Notes: generated by a model not told the origin, from the letters alone. Shown: positions 49,233-58,343, counted from the first letter of the stretch. The stretch is DNA of 64,000 nucleotides from Chitinibacter sp. SCUT-21 (GCA_041874755.1 CP102611.1:1054001-1118000), one strand, 5' to 3'. Numbers and translations are program-made.

Positions 49233-49635
49233 ATACAGAGTTCTTATCATCGCAACGACCTTAGTGGGGCTGCTACTATCAGCCAGTGCAGGTTCGACCC
49301 AGCCTGTACCAGAGGAACAAAAATTAGAAATCAAAAAAAAACCTCAGTTTGAGTGCATTGAAATCAATGATAAAACAGAAAGAAGTAGCGTCATTGTGCA
49401 TCGCATTAGGTGGCTTCCAACAATTAGAAACAAAGCTGGCTCGAACATTAGATTTGCAGTCAATTTTCAATTGAATAAGCATTGCGAGATTACAGATATA
49501 ACGATGATTCAAAGTACAGGCAATAATGAGCTGGATGAATCAATCATGAAAGATTTACGAGAAGTTCGTTTGCCGATACAAGATTCAAACAAAGAAACAG
49601 AAAACGTCAAAATTAGATTCAGCGAAGGCCCGTAA
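49207..49635 (+). CDS. small exported TonB_C-like protein inserted in the isc operon
   Basis: This 142-residue protein starts inside the hscB end. The N-terminus has a positively charged tip (MRLKLFCIKYR) and a hydrophobic stretch ending ASAGS, so it is probably exported or membrane-anchored. The C-terminal part AVNFQLNKHCEITDITMIQS followed by LDESIMKDLREVRLP resembles the TonB C-terminal fold. Its codons are clearly more AT-rich than those of hscB and hscA on either side. A role in iron or Fe-S biology is suggested only by position. The usual operon order has hscA directly after hscB, so this looks like an insertion or lineage-specific gene. Confidence 0.7.
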   Translation: MRLKLFCIKYRVLIIATTLVGLLLSASAGSTQPVPEEQKLEIKKKPQFECIEINDKTERSSVIVHRIRWLPTIRNKAGSNIRFAVNFQLNKHCEITDITMIQSTGNNELDESIMKDLREVRLPIQDSNKETENVKIRFSEGP

Positions 49636-49691
49636 TACCCCTTTTCGTTAGGTCCTCCATCATTTCGTTGAAGTAAAAAAAGAGATAGAAA

Positions 49692-51548
49692 ATGGCTTTG
49701 TTGCAAATCGCCGAACCGGGCATGAGCGCCGCACCGCACCAACATCGTTTGGCGGTGGGCATTGATTTGGGCACGACCAACTCTTTGGTTGCCACCGTCA
49801 AAAGCGGTAGCGCGGTTTGCCTGCCTGATCACGATGGCCGCACTTTGCTACCGTCAGTGGTGCATTACGGCAAAGACGATACCTTGCTGATCGGCCACGC
49901 CGCGCAAGCCAAGCAAAACGAAGACCCGAGCAATACCTTGGTGTCGGTGAAGCGCTTTATGGGTCGCGGCATTAACGATATCGCCGACTTGGCAACGCCG
50001 TACCGCTTCGTCGACGAGCCAGGCATGCTCAAATTGGTGACGCGTGCCGGCGTCAAAAGCCCGGTTGAAGTCTCAAGCGAGATCTTAAAAAATTTGAAAC
50101 AGCGCGCGGAAGACAGCCTCGGTGGCGAGCTGGTTGGCGCGGTGATTACCGTACCAGCGTACTTCGACGACGCGCAGCGCCAAGCGACTAAAGACGCGGC
50201 CAAATTGGCGGGTTTGAATGTGTTGCGCTTGCTGAACGAGCCGACCGCAGCGGCGATTGCCTATGGCTTGGATAATGCGTCCGAAGGCACGTATGTGATT
50301 TACGACTTGGGCGGCGGCACGTTTGACGTGTCGATTCTGGAGCTGACTCGCGGCGTGTTTGAAGTGCGCGCAACTTCGGGTGACAGCCAACTCGGTGGTG
50401 ATGATTTTGACCACCGCATTTACTGCTGGATTTTGGAGCAAGCCGATATTCATGGCCCGAACGCCAACGATCAGCGCCTATTGCTGACGCGCGCACGCGA
50501 AGCGAAAGAAACGCTAACCGACCGCGATAGCACGCGCATTACCGCCGTGTTGTCCGACGGTGCGGTGATCGATTTGGAATTGACCGCCGAACAGTTCCAC
50601 AAAATGACGGCGCATCAAATCAGCAAAACGCTGTTGCCAGTCAAAAAAGCGCTGCGCGACGCGAAATTAACGATTGAAGACGTCAAAGGCGTGGTGCTCG
50701 TTGGCGGCGCAACGCGGATGCCGCATGTACGCAAAGCGGTACGCGAGTTGTTCGGCCAAGAACCGCTGACCAATCTCGACCCCGATAAAGTCGTGGCGAT
50801 CGGCGCGGCGATTCAAGCGAATGTACTGGCGGGCAATAAGGGCGACGATGAGTGGTTGCTGCTCGACGTAATTCCGCTGTCGCTCGGTTTGGAAACGATG
50901 GGCGGCTTGGTCGAAAAAGTCATTCCGCGTAATAGCACCATCCCAACCGCGCGCGCGCAAGAATTCACGACGTTTAAAGACGGCCAAACAGCAATGGCGA
51001 TTCATGTGCTGCAAGGCGAGCGTGAGCTCGTTAGCGATTGCCGCAGCTTGGCGCGGTTTGAATTGCGCGGCATTCCGCCGATGGTCGCTGGTGCGGCGCG
51101 TATTCGCGTCACATTCCAAGTCGACGCCGATGGCCTGCTGTCCGTTTCAGCGCGCGAGCAATCGACCGGCATTGAAGCGAGCATCGCCGTGAAACCATCG
51201 TACGGTTTGTCGGACGACGAAATCAGCCGCATGCTGACCGAATCGATGACGCACGCCAAAGATGACGTGCAAGCACGAAAATTGGCCGAAGCGCGCGTAG
51301 AAGCGCAAAGTATTATCACCGCAGTATTGGTCGCGCTCGATAGCGATGGCGATTTGATCGATGCGACGGAACGTGCCGCGATCGACGCCGCGATTGCCGC
51401 CTTGCAAAACGCCAGCGCCAATAATGACGCCGACGCGATTATCACGGGCACCGAACAATTGAACGCCGCAACGGGCGACTTTGCTAGCCGCCGTATGGAC
51501 GCCGCAGTGAAACGTGGTTTGGCTGGCCAGAAAATTACCGATATTTAA
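49692..51548 (+). CDS. hscA: Fe-S assembly Hsp70 chaperone
   Basis: The protein has 618 residues (E. coli HscA 616). The ATPase domain shows [28 protein letters not shown] text as [13 protein letters not shown], and [15 protein letters not shown]. The substrate-binding domain follows from about residue 390, with [20 protein letters not shown]. It binds the LPPVK motif of IscU and drives cluster release. It begins 56 bp after the inserted gene. Confidence 0.97.
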   Translation: MALLQIAEPGMSAAPHQHRLAVGIDLGTTNSLVATVKSGSAVCLPDHDGRTLLPSVVHYGKDDTLLIGHAAQAKQNEDPSNTLVSVKRFMGRGINDIADLATPYRFVDEPGMLKLVTRAGVKSPVEVSSEILKNLKQRAEDSLGGELVGAVITVPAYFDDAQRQATKDAAKLAGLNVLRLLNEPTAAAIAYGLDNASEGTYVIYDLGGGTFDVSILELTRGVFEVRATSGDSQLGGDDFDHRIYCWILEQADIHGPNANDQRLLLTRAREAKETLTDRDSTRITAVLSDGAVIDLELTAEQFHKMTAHQISKTLLPVKKALRDAKLTIEDVKGVVLVGGATRMPHVRKAVRELFGQEPLTNLDPDKVVAIGAAIQANVLAGNKGDDEWLLLDVIPLSLGLETMGGLVEKVIPRNSTIPTARAQEFTTFKDGQTAMAIHVLQGERELVSDCRSLARFELRGIPPMVAGAARIRVTFQVDADGLLSVSAREQSTGIEASIAVKPSYGLSDDEISRMLTESMTHAKDDVQARKLAEARVEAQSIITAVLVALDSDGDLIDATERAAIDAAIAALQNASANNDADAIITGTEQLNAATGDFASRRMDAAVKRGLAGQKITDI

Positions 51549-51605
51549 CGTTAAACCAAAAGCGCAGCCCACAGGCCGCCCTTTTGTCTAACTGAAGGAA
51601 AGAGC

Positions 51606-51944
51606 ATGACCCAAATCGTTATTTTGCCGCACGCCACCCTTTGCCCCGATGGCGCGGTGCTCGACGTTGAGCCGGGCACGACCATTTGCGATGCGCTGCT
51701 CGCCAATGACATCGAAATCGAACACGCGTGTGAAAAATCGTGCGCCTGTACCACCTGCCATGTGCTGGTGCGCGAAGGCTTTAATAGCCTGAACGAAGCC
51801 GACGAGCTAGAAGAAGATCAGCTCGATAAAGCGTGGGGTTTGGAAGCATGCTCTCGCCTTTCCTGCCAAGCTGAAGTGGCCGATACTGATCTAGTGGTTG
51901 AATTGCCTAAATACACGATCAACCACGCGCGCGAACATCACTAA
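51606..51944 (+). CDS. fdx: ISC-type [2Fe-2S] ferredoxin
   Basis: This 112-residue adrenodoxin-like ferredoxin has cluster cysteines in HACEKSCACTTCHV (C-x5-C-x2-C) and in SRLSCQAEV. It supplies electrons during cluster formation on IscU. A GGAAAG ribosome site precedes the start. A 49-bp palindromic element begins one base after its stop. Confidence 0.97.
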   Translation: MTQIVILPHATLCPDGAVLDVEPGTTICDALLANDIEIEHACEKSCACTTCHVLVREGFNSLNEADELEEDQLDKAWGLEACSRLSCQAEVADTDLVVELPKYTINHAREHH

Positions 51945-51945
51945 G

Positions 51946-51994
51946 AGTATCTGTCGCTAGAGCATAGGCCTATTAACCTAGCGAGCAATACACA
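51946..51994. repeat. 49-bp palindromic element, copy 7
   Basis: Outer half-sites are GAGTAT and ATACAC. The inner arms TCGCTAG and CTAGCGA are a perfect 7-bp stem at mirror positions. It fills most of the fdx-iscX gap; the AGGAG of iscX starts three bases later. Confidence 0.7.
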
Positions 51995-52008
51995 GTAGGA
52001 GTATAAAG

Positions 52009-52203
52009 ATGAAATGGACTGACACCCGCGATATCGCGATTGAGCTGGCTGATAAATACCCCGACGTTGATCCAAAAACCATCCGCTTTACTGATTTGCG
52101 CGATTGGGTTTTAGCTTTGGATGGCTTTGACGACGATCCAAAACATTGCGGCGAGAAAATCCTCGAAGCGATTCAAATGGTGTGGATGGACGAAGCGGAA
52201 TAA
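52009..52203 (+). CDS. iscX: Fe-S assembly protein IscX
   Basis: This 64-residue acidic protein opens [20 protein letters not shown] and has the conserved [15 protein letters not shown]. IscX binds IscS and iron and modulates cluster assembly. It is the last gene of the isc operon and is followed by a strong terminator. An AGGAG ribosome site supports the start. Confidence 0.96.
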   Translation: MKWTDTRDIAIELADKYPDVDPKTIRFTDLRDWVLALDGFDDDPKHCGEKILEAIQMVWMDEAE

Positions 52204-52238
52204 CCGTATACAAATCTAAAGCGAAATAGCCTATTTTT

Positions 52239-52270
52239 AACAGCGTGAGTGCAAACTCACGCTGTTTTTA
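52239..52270 (+). terminator. terminator of the isc operon
   Basis: AACAGCGTGAGT and ACTCACGCTGTT form a perfect 12-bp stem around GCAA, followed by TTTATTT, 36 bp after the iscX stop. Confidence 0.95.
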
Positions 52271-52303
52271 TTTGTAATCAGCTAATATAAGCATTCCAAA
52301 CGC

Positions 52304-53251
52304 ATGCACCCGATCATGGCCACTGAATCGAAATCATCTTTACAGCTTATCCGGCAAGCACGACTTGATCTGGCCCAGTTGCTCAGCGACCCGCTAGCGG
52401 CGGAGAATTTTCCCGCCGCAGTCTCCGCGATGGTGCAGCAAGTACAAAGTGCCTGTAGTCAATCTGCAGAGGTTGCCCTAGCAACCATTATGCTCGAGCT
52501 CGAAACCGCCTACCCCATCCGTCACGCGGTGGATGTAGCGATTGTGGCTGAGTTAAGCTTGTGCAATCTGGGCCAAACTGCAATGCAGCGCGCCTCCGTC
52601 GTGGCGGCTGCGCTCACGATGAATATTGGTATGCACGCGCTGGAAAACCTCCTTGCCGCGCAAGAGGGGCCGCTCACGCCGGATCAGCGCGCACAAATGC
52701 AAGCCCACCCACAAATTGGCCGCGACCAACTGCGTATGCTTGGCGTATCCGATATTCAGTGGCTCGATTGTGTAGAGCAACACCATGAAGCGCCCGACGG
52801 CAGTGGTTATCCGCGCAAACTGCGCAGTGAAGACATTGTGTTTGAAGCACGCTTATTAAGCCTAGCGGATCGCTATTGCGCCATGCTGAGTAATCGTGGC
52901 TATCGGCGGCGACAACTGGCTGATGCGGCGATGTTTAGTACACTCAATAGTGGCGCAGGCAGTTTGGATCAAAAGCTGGCGCAATTGTTTTTATCAACGC
53001 TGGGGCTGTATCCACCCGGCAGCGTGGTGCATTTAATCAATGGCGAAACTGGCGTCGTTGTGCGACGCGGCAAACTCGATAGCACCCCCTTGGTGCTGTC
53101 TTTATTTAATAGCAATGATCAATTATTGAAGCAGCGGGTATTGCGCAATACCGAAGAATTTGATTTTTCTGTCATTCATTTGCTTGATAGTCGCATTATT
53201 GCAGGCCAACTACCACTGACTGAAATTTGGGGTGATGCCGCCCATGTTTAA
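52304..53251 (+). CDS. HD-GYP-like protein with degenerate metal site
   Basis: The protein has 315 residues; ATG 52316 is an alternative start. The C-terminal pattern of HD-GYP phosphodiesterases is kept: AHPQIGRDQLRMLG (H135), EQHHEAPDGSGYP (H160-H161, GYP at 168-170) and ARLLSLADRYCAM (D189). The central HD motif is lost: the usual HDIGK reads MNIGM (106-110), so the metal-binding His-Asp pair and the lysine are all replaced. The protein is therefore probably a non-catalytic cyclic-di-GMP-related sensor or scaffold. No signal peptide or membrane segment is seen. An unrelated C-terminal stretch follows from about residue 230. Confidence 0.8.
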   Translation: MHPIMATESKSSLQLIRQARLDLAQLLSDPLAAENFPAAVSAMVQQVQSACSQSAEVALATIMLELETAYPIRHAVDVAIVAELSLCNLGQTAMQRASVVAAALTMNIGMHALENLLAAQEGPLTPDQRAQMQAHPQIGRDQLRMLGVSDIQWLDCVEQHHEAPDGSGYPRKLRSEDIVFEARLLSLADRYCAMLSNRGYRRRQLADAAMFSTLNSGAGSLDQKLAQLFLSTLGLYPPGSVVHLINGETGVVVRRGKLDSTPLVLSLFNSNDQLLKQRVLRNTEEFDFSVIHLLDSRIIAGQLPLTEIWGDAAHV

Positions 53252-53256
53252 GCGGC

Positions 53257-53285
53257 ACCCTACCCGTGCTGCGCACCGGTAGGGT
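53257..53285. terminator. bidirectional terminator between convergent genes
   Basis: ACCCTACC and GGTAGGGT pair, with inner GTGC/GCAC. It lies between the HD-GYP-like gene and the EF-hand gene. A short T-rich tract follows on the plus strand. Confidence 0.7.
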
Positions 53286-53298
53286 CTTTAACGCTAGT

Positions 53299-53583
53299 TT
53301 ACTTTGCCATGCTGGCTTTGCTGGCCATGCGAGCTTGGCGACGCTCATCGCGCATCGCGCGCATTTTATCGTGTGCCGCTTTGCGCTCAGCTTCGGATAG
53401 CACGCCGTCTTTATTCGCGTCCATCATATTAAAGCGCTCTTCCATATGCTTTAAAAAATCAGCCTTAGTGACATCGCCCTTTGGCATCCCTGCATGCCCC
53501 CCCACAGGGCTAGGCGCAGCCAGCGCAAATGAAGCCACAGTTAAAGAAGCCGCCGCGCAGATCATTTTTAAGGTGGTATTCAT
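53299..53583 (-). CDS. exported EF-hand protein
   Basis: I start at ATG 53583 (MNTTLKMICAAASLTVASF), with GGAGA upstream. A signal peptide ends at about FALA-AP. The mature part of about 72 residues has one canonical EF-hand loop, DANKDGVLSEAE, and a degenerate one around GDVTKADFLKHM. The C-terminus is basic and rich in Arg and Ala (RDERRQARMASKA). It is probably a small periplasmic calcium-binding protein; its partner is unknown. Confidence 0.85.
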   Translation of the reverse strand: MNTTLKMICAAASLTVASFALAAPSPVGGHAGMPKGDVTKADFLKHMEERFNMMDANKDGVLSEAERKAAHDKMRAMRDERRQARMASKASMAK

Positions 53584-53673
53584 CTTTCGTTCTCCATTTG
53601 ATTTCAAGTGAGCGCATGATGCGCTTGTATGTTATAACGCCTCTCCCTACTCAACCGTTGACAAGGTGAACCG

Positions 53674-53988
53674 ATGAATTTTGCCGAACAGCTGGCAGCG
53701 TTGCCGACCGTAGATCATTTAAGCGCGATTGAACTTCTCAATGGCGATGATGTGGTAGCTCGCATTGAAAATAAACCCGGCCAAGCAGGCAGCGTACGCG
53801 TGTACCACGCGCTGTATCAGGAATTTGGTGCCATTAGTGATATCGCCGCGCAAAAAGGGCTGCGCATTTATGCCGAACACACGCTAGATGCGGAAAAAAA
53901 TCCGGGCAATCATCCAAATATTGATCGCCTGTTCCCTATCGCCAACGGTGCGGCGCCATTGGCTGTGCGCCTTATCGCCGCGGCGTAA
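53674..53988 (+). CDS. DUF2322 family protein
   Basis: This 104-residue cytoplasmic protein is recognisable by the family-specific ends of its core: LAALPTVDHLSAIELLNGDD, then ENKPGQAGSVRVYHAL, then IYAEHTLDAEKNPGNHPNID. No function is established for the family, and no catalytic residues are obvious. A GGTGA ribosome site precedes the start. It is a single-gene unit. Confidence 0.85.
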   Translation: MNFAEQLAALPTVDHLSAIELLNGDDVVARIENKPGQAGSVRVYHALYQEFGAISDIAAQKGLRIYAEHTLDAEKNPGNHPNIDRLFPIANGAAPLAVRLIAAA

Positions 53989-54104
53989 ATTTCCGGCCTT
54001 GGCAAAGCGACTGTCGTAGATGTGTTGTGTTCGTTGCGCCATTAAAGGCATCACGACAGCGCTTTGCTACAATTATTACTTTCCATGTAAAAGATCGAAG
54101 CATC

Positions 54105-54917
54105 ATGTGCAAAACAATACTATCTAAAGGTATAGCCGTTTTAACCACTCTGGCTCTTGCATTTACTGCTATACCCGCCAAGGCTGAAATTGATTTTGGC
54201 TCGCTCGATTCTTTTGCAAGCGACTCAGACTCCAGCCCAGTCCCCAATGGAGTGGTGCTCGGTGGCGTAGTACTCGGTGGCCAGGCGCGCTATCAAGCAC
54301 AAGATAATTCTTTTTACGCGATCCCAGGCATGATTTATTTTGGCGAACGCTTAATGTATTTGGGCGATCGAGCGCGTTACTACGTTTACAAAGAAGGCAA
54401 TGTTGCCGCTTATTTATATGGCCGTGTCCGCTTTAGCAATCTTGATCCTGAAGAAACTGCGGCCTTTGCCGGCATGAAAAAGCGCGACTGGCAATTAGAA
54501 GGGGGGGCAGGTGCGAATATTGTCACGCCGTATGCTCTACTTACGATTCGTGCGGCCAGCGATATAACCGGAACCAGTAAAGGCCAAGAAGCCCTCTTCT
54601 GGGCAGACTTTCCCATCGTAAAAGATAATCTTTTAATCATGCCCGGCGCTGGGGTCATGGTACGCAGCGCCAATATGGCTAATTATTATTTCGGCGGTGT
54701 ATCTGCGAGCGAAGCAACGGCAACCCGTGCAGCTTGGGATACCGGCACCACCGTGTCACCCATGACTGCGCTGATCACCAGCTACCGGTTTAATAAAAAC
54801 TGGATCGGTATGGCCGCGGTCAATTACGAGTTTTACGACAGCGATATCAAAAACAGCCCACTTGTTCAACACAGTGGCGAATTTTATGCTGGGCTTGGTT
54901 TAGGCTACATTTGGTAA
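54105..54917 (+). CDS. MipA/OmpV family outer-membrane protein
   Basis: I start at ATG 54105 because MCKTILSKGIAVLTTLALAF begins a normal signal peptide ending in PAKA-E; the longer frame starts without one. The 270-residue product has alternating beta strands and ends in GLGLGYIW, an aromatic C-terminus typical of outer-membrane barrels. YYFGGVSASEATATRAAW matches the conserved MipA motif. In E. coli MipA links murein synthase and hydrolase; other members are porin-like. The exact role here is open. Confidence 0.88.
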   Translation: MCKTILSKGIAVLTTLALAFTAIPAKAEIDFGSLDSFASDSDSSPVPNGVVLGGVVLGGQARYQAQDNSFYAIPGMIYFGERLMYLGDRARYYVYKEGNVAAYLYGRVRFSNLDPEETAAFAGMKKRDWQLEGGAGANIVTPYALLTIRAASDITGTSKGQEALFWADFPIVKDNLLIMPGAGVMVRSANMANYYFGGVSASEATATRAAWDTGTTVSPMTALITSYRFNKNWIGMAAVNYEFYDSDIKNSPLVQHSGEFYAGLGLGYIW

Positions 54918-54926
54918 TAATGAGTG

Positions 54927-54962
54927 CAATAAAAAAGGGCCGAAAGGCCCTTTTTTATTGCT
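54927..54962. terminator. bidirectional terminator between mipA-like gene and rhlE
   Basis: GGGCC and GGCCC pair around GAAA, flanked by AAAAAA and TTTTTT, and the symmetry continues to GCAAT/ATTGC. It serves both convergent genes. Confidence 0.95.
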
Positions 54963-56334
54963 GATCCAGCGGCGTCCGCTTGGGTAAGAACAGCGCGGCA
55001 ATCTGCGGCGCGCGTTTGGGCAGCTTTGGCAAATCAGATGGCAACGCGGGAATATCCATCGCATCACGCGCAGCGCGCGATGGCATACGCTCGGTCACTT
55101 CACCATCACGACGTGGGCTACGCTCGCGCTCTGGTCGCGCCCCACGACCACGCTCACGCAATGATTCGCGCTCGTCAATAATTTGAATCGTTCCCGGCGA
55201 AAAGCCCGGTACTGGCGTTAATGGTAATTCGCGTTTCAAAAGCGCTTTAATGCCGTTGTATGCTTTGTCTTCTTCGGGTGCGACCAAGGAAATCGCAATG
55301 CCGGTGGCACCTGCGCGCCCAGTACGACCAATACGGTGGACGTAGTCTTCTGGATTGGTTGGCAACTCGAAATTCACCACGAACGGCAAATCGGTCACGT
55401 CCAAACCACGCGCGGCCACGTCGGTGGCAACCAGCACTTGCGTTTCACCCGCTTTAAATTTGTTCAGCGCCTCAGTACGCGCTTTCTGATCGCGATCGCC
55501 GTGAATCGCTTCGCAATTAAATCCGGCGCGTTTTAATTCGCGTGACACTTGCTCTGCGCCAATTTTGGTGCGGCAAAATACAATGACCTGCCCCATTTGA
55601 TGCACACGAATCAAGTGCGCCAGCAAGGCACGTTTACGTGCGGTTTCAACCGGATGCAGCTCTTGCTTGACCGATTCATTCGCCGAATTTTGGCGCGCGA
55701 CTTCGATCTTGACTGGATTATTCATAAACTCATTACTGAGTTTGACGATTTCCGGCGCAAACGTTGCCGAGAACAATAGCGTTTGCTTGCGATTGGTACA
55801 TAGTTTGAAGATTTCGCGGATATCGAGAATAAAGCCCATATCGAGCATGCGATCGGCTTCATCCAAGACCAAAATCTCAACTTGAGACAAATTGATATTT
55901 TTTTGCCCAATATGATCGAGCAGGCGGCCCGGCGTGGCCACCAGTACTTCAACGCCATTACGCAACGCTGGGATTTGCCCTTTGATATCCACACCACCAT
56001 ACACCACATGGCTACGCAAACCGGTGTATTTACTGTAAGTGGCAACGTTGTCGTAAACCTGATCAACAAGTTCGCGCGTTGGCGCCAGTATCAGCACGCG
56101 GATCGGGTGGCGCGCTGGCGACACGCTGGTATTGGCGTGGCGGATGATTTTGGTCAGAATCGGCAAAGTAAACGCTGCGGTTTTACCGGTACCGGTTTGC
56201 GCGGCGCCCAATACATCTTGGCCAGTTAAGATCACGGGGATGGCTTGCGATTGAATCGCAGTCGGGTTTTCATAGCCCTGCTCGGCAACTGCCTTTTGAA
56301 CTTCAGGCGCAAGGCCAAGCGTTGCAAATGTCAT
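54955..56334 (-). CDS. rhlE: DEAD-box RNA helicase RhlE
   Basis: I start at ATG 56334 (MTFATLGLAPEV), with GGAG ten bases upstream; ATG 56340 is also possible. The product has 459 residues. Motifs in order are the Q motif NPTAIQSQAIP, Walker A AQTGTGKT, PTRELVDQ, DEAD in VLDEADRMLD, SAT in LFSATFAP, ATDVAARGLD and HRIGRTGRAG. The basic, Arg-rich tail (ERGRGARPERERSPRRDG) is characteristic of RhlE and binds RNA. It acts in ribosome assembly and RNA remodelling, often in the cold. Confidence 0.95.
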   Translation of the reverse strand: MTFATLGLAPEVQKAVAEQGYENPTAIQSQAIPVILTGQDVLGAAQTGTGKTAAFTLPILTKIIRHANTSVSPARHPIRVLILAPTRELVDQVYDNVATYSKYTGLRSHVVYGGVDIKGQIPALRNGVEVLVATPGRLLDHIGQKNINLSQVEILVLDEADRMLDMGFILDIREIFKLCTNRKQTLLFSATFAPEIVKLSNEFMNNPVKIEVARQNSANESVKQELHPVETARKRALLAHLIRVHQMGQVIVFCRTKIGAEQVSRELKRAGFNCEAIHGDRDQKARTEALNKFKAGETQVLVATDVAARGLDVTDLPFVVNFELPTNPEDYVHRIGRTGRAGATGIAISLVAPEEDKAYNGIKALLKRELPLTPVPGFSPGTIQIIDERESLRERGRGARPERERSPRRDGEVTERMPSRAARDAMDIPALPSDLPKLPKRAPQIAALFLPKRTPLDQQ

Positions 56335-56504
56335 ACCCATACCACTCCGATGTGCAAAATAAAACCAAAGCGGCACTTTACACCAAGCGAAGGGGGATGG
56401 ATACGTTTAAAGTGCGAAAATAGGTTTAAATTCATCCATCTAATTGCAAACTACCAAGCTTTTTTCATCGTTCAAGCTCTTGAATTGCTTGGCCGATTTA
56501 GTAC

Positions 56505-56873
56505 TCATTTGGCTCGATATTTGAGCACGATAGAAATTATCTTCGCGCGATGATTATCCTTAGCATCCTTTAAGCTATCAATCACCATTTTTTCTACCTG
56601 TACGGCAGATGCTGAACCACCTCGTTTTTGCATATCATCCATCATCAATTGCTGCAGTCTGAGGTAATTGGCATTGCACAAATCCAGCGTAGTTTCGGCA
56701 ATAAAGGCAGGCGAGGCAATACTCTGAATTTGTTGCTTAAGCTCATGGCGGATGCAGCTATTCCACGCCTCTATTTCCTGCGTTACACGTTGCTGACCTT
56801 CGTCTAATTGCTGATTGGCCCATCCTTGGGCATGCAGACAAGCCATCAATACAAAGGCTAGAAACGATTTCAT
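56505..56873 (-). CDS. small exported hypothetical protein
   Basis: I start at ATG 56873 (MKSFLAFVLMACLHAQGWA), with GGAGA ten bases upstream; the in-frame ATG at 56882 is too close to it. A signal peptide ends at about GWA-N. The mature part of about 103 residues is helical and charged, with two cysteines (in WNSCIRHEL and LDLCNANYL) that may form a disulfide. I recognise no family; it resembles small lysozyme-inhibitor-like or DUF1311-type periplasmic proteins only in general outline. Confidence 0.7.
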   Translation of the reverse strand: MKSFLAFVLMACLHAQGWANQQLDEGQQRVTQEIEAWNSCIRHELKQQIQSIASPAFIAETTLDLCNANYLRLQQLMMDDMQKRGGSASAVQVEKMVIDSLKDAKDNHRAKIISIVLKYRAK

Positions 56874-57043
56874 CAATTGCATTTCTCCGGGCAGGATAAA
56901 GTGCCAAAAATTAATAATGATATGTTACTGAATTTCGATATAAACCAAATGAGCAAGATATTTTAAAGACAAAATCACAATTAGCCCATCAGTTCGCAGT
57001 ACACTTAGCATTCTCAATATATGCAGCAAGGGAGCCATGCATC

Positions 57044-57952
57044 ATGTACGAAACCGCCCGCGAATATCTGACTACTGTGCGTGATCTGCACCGTTTTGCT
57101 GTCAGCCGATTCAATGCTGCCGAGCTTTTTTACGGCCACGGCACCAGTGAAGCATGGGATGAAGCCGCCTATTTAATTTTGGCGACGCTTAAATTGCCGA
57201 TTGATCGCCTCGAACCGGTGTTTGACGCGCGGCTATTGCCTGAAGAAGTTGAACTGGTACTCAATGTGCTGCAAGAGCGTGTCGTAACGCGTAAACCGGC
57301 GTCTTACCTCACCAAAGAAGCGTATTTAGGCGAATTTAAATTCTATGTCGATGAACGCGTCATTGTGCCGCGCTCATTCATCGCCGAAATTTTATTTAAT
57401 GAAGGGCTAGAGCCGTGGATCGAGCATCCAGAGCTGATCCACAATGCCTTGGACCTGTGCACCGGTTCGGGTTGCTTGGCGATTTTGATGGCGCACGCTT
57501 TCCCCGATGCGGCGATCGATGCCGTTGATTTATCCCCAGACGCACTCGATGTAGCGGAAATCAATGTGCTCGACTACGGCCTTGGCGATCGTATCGACTT
57601 GCTCGACTCTGATCTTTTCGACGCCGTGCAAGACATGAAATACGACTTGATTATCTCCAACCCACCTTACGTTGACGCGCACAGCGTGGAAGAGCTGCCA
57701 CCAGAGTATCTGCACGAACCAGTGATGGCATTGGGTAGCGGCGAAGATGGCTTGGACATTACGCGCAAAATCTTGGCACAAGCCAGCGAGCGTCTCAATC
57801 CGCATGGCGTATTAGTGGTGGAAATTGGCCATAACCGCGAAGAACTCGAAGCGCAATACCCAAGCTTACCGTTTATTTGGTTACCCACCGAATCCGGCGA
57901 TGGTTTTGTGTTCCTGCTCACGCGTGAGATGTTGATCGAAGCAGGGTTGTAA
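57044..57952 (+). CDS. prmB: ribosomal protein uL3 N5-glutamine methyltransferase
   Basis: The protein has 302 residues. An N-terminal helical domain is followed by a SAM-binding fold with DLCTGSGCLAILMA and the active-site NPPYVD, which positions the glutamine amide. The N-terminal region (SRFNAAELFYGHGTSEAWDEA) distinguishes PrmB from PrmC. It methylates a glutamine of ribosomal protein uL3. A GGGAG ribosome site precedes the start, and a terminator lies 53 bp after the stop. Confidence 0.95.
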   Translation: MYETAREYLTTVRDLHRFAVSRFNAAELFYGHGTSEAWDEAAYLILATLKLPIDRLEPVFDARLLPEEVELVLNVLQERVVTRKPASYLTKEAYLGEFKFYVDERVIVPRSFIAEILFNEGLEPWIEHPELIHNALDLCTGSGCLAILMAHAFPDAAIDAVDLSPDALDVAEINVLDYGLGDRIDLLDSDLFDAVQDMKYDLIISNPPYVDAHSVEELPPEYLHEPVMALGSGEDGLDITRKILAQASERLNPHGVLVVEIGHNREELEAQYPSLPFIWLPTESGDGFVFLLTREMLIEAGL

Positions 57953-58005
57953 GCATTCAAAACCAATAAGAATCGCACAAAGCTTATTTTTATTCGCTTT
58001 AAATC

Positions 58006-58040
58006 AAATGACCGTCTATCAGATGACGGTCATTTTCTTT
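58006..58040 (+). terminator. terminator of prmB
   Basis: AAATGACCGTC and GACGGTCATTT form a perfect 11-bp stem around an eight-base loop, followed by TCTTT. Confidence 0.88.
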
Positions 58041-58140
58041 CAATTACTGTATGAAATAAGCATTTTTATCGATGTCTTGCATTGCACAACAAAAAAGCTG
58101 AATTTATACTGACAATAACTTGTACACCCGTGAGTTTGTA

Positions 58141-58293
58141 ATGCTGGAATTTCTGATCATTACCCTGATCGTCTTGGCCTGTTTACCGTTCATTCCTTGG
58201 TCGCGCTTTGGCAAAAAAAAATCATTGCTTGATGAAAGTCTTCACCCTCTCACCACGCAGGCTGGGTATGTAGACAGTAAAGACGAAGACTAA
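58141..58293 (+). CDS. 50-residue small membrane protein
   Basis: ATG at 58141 opens a 50-codon frame ending at TAA 58291-58293. The product has one hydrophobic helix ([20 protein letters not shown]), a basic turn (RFGKKK) and an acidic tail ending DSKDED. The GTGAG 11 bases upstream is a weak ribosome site. The amphipathic layout, one membrane span followed by basic then acidic residues, is that of a real small inner-membrane protein, but I recognise no family. A 49-bp palindromic element begins one base after its stop. Confidence 0.55.
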   Translation: MLEFLIITLIVLACLPFIPWSRFGKKKSLLDESLHPLTTQAGYVDSKDED

Positions 58294-58294
58294 T

Positions 58295-58343
58295 AGGTAT
58301 AGGCTTATTCCCATTTATTTGCTTAAACCTTAAGAGCATACCC
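58295..58343. repeat. 49-bp palindromic element, copy 8
   Basis: Outer half-sites are AGGTAT and ATACCC; inner arms CTTA and TAAG lie at mirror positions. CCATTTA is at offset 17-23, as in copy 6. It begins one base after the small membrane-protein stop. Confidence 0.75.

Noticed and set aside
52204..52252. CCGTATAC after the iscX stop as a left half of the 49-bp family
   Set aside because: No ATACCC at the expected distance; the sequence there belongs to the operon terminator.
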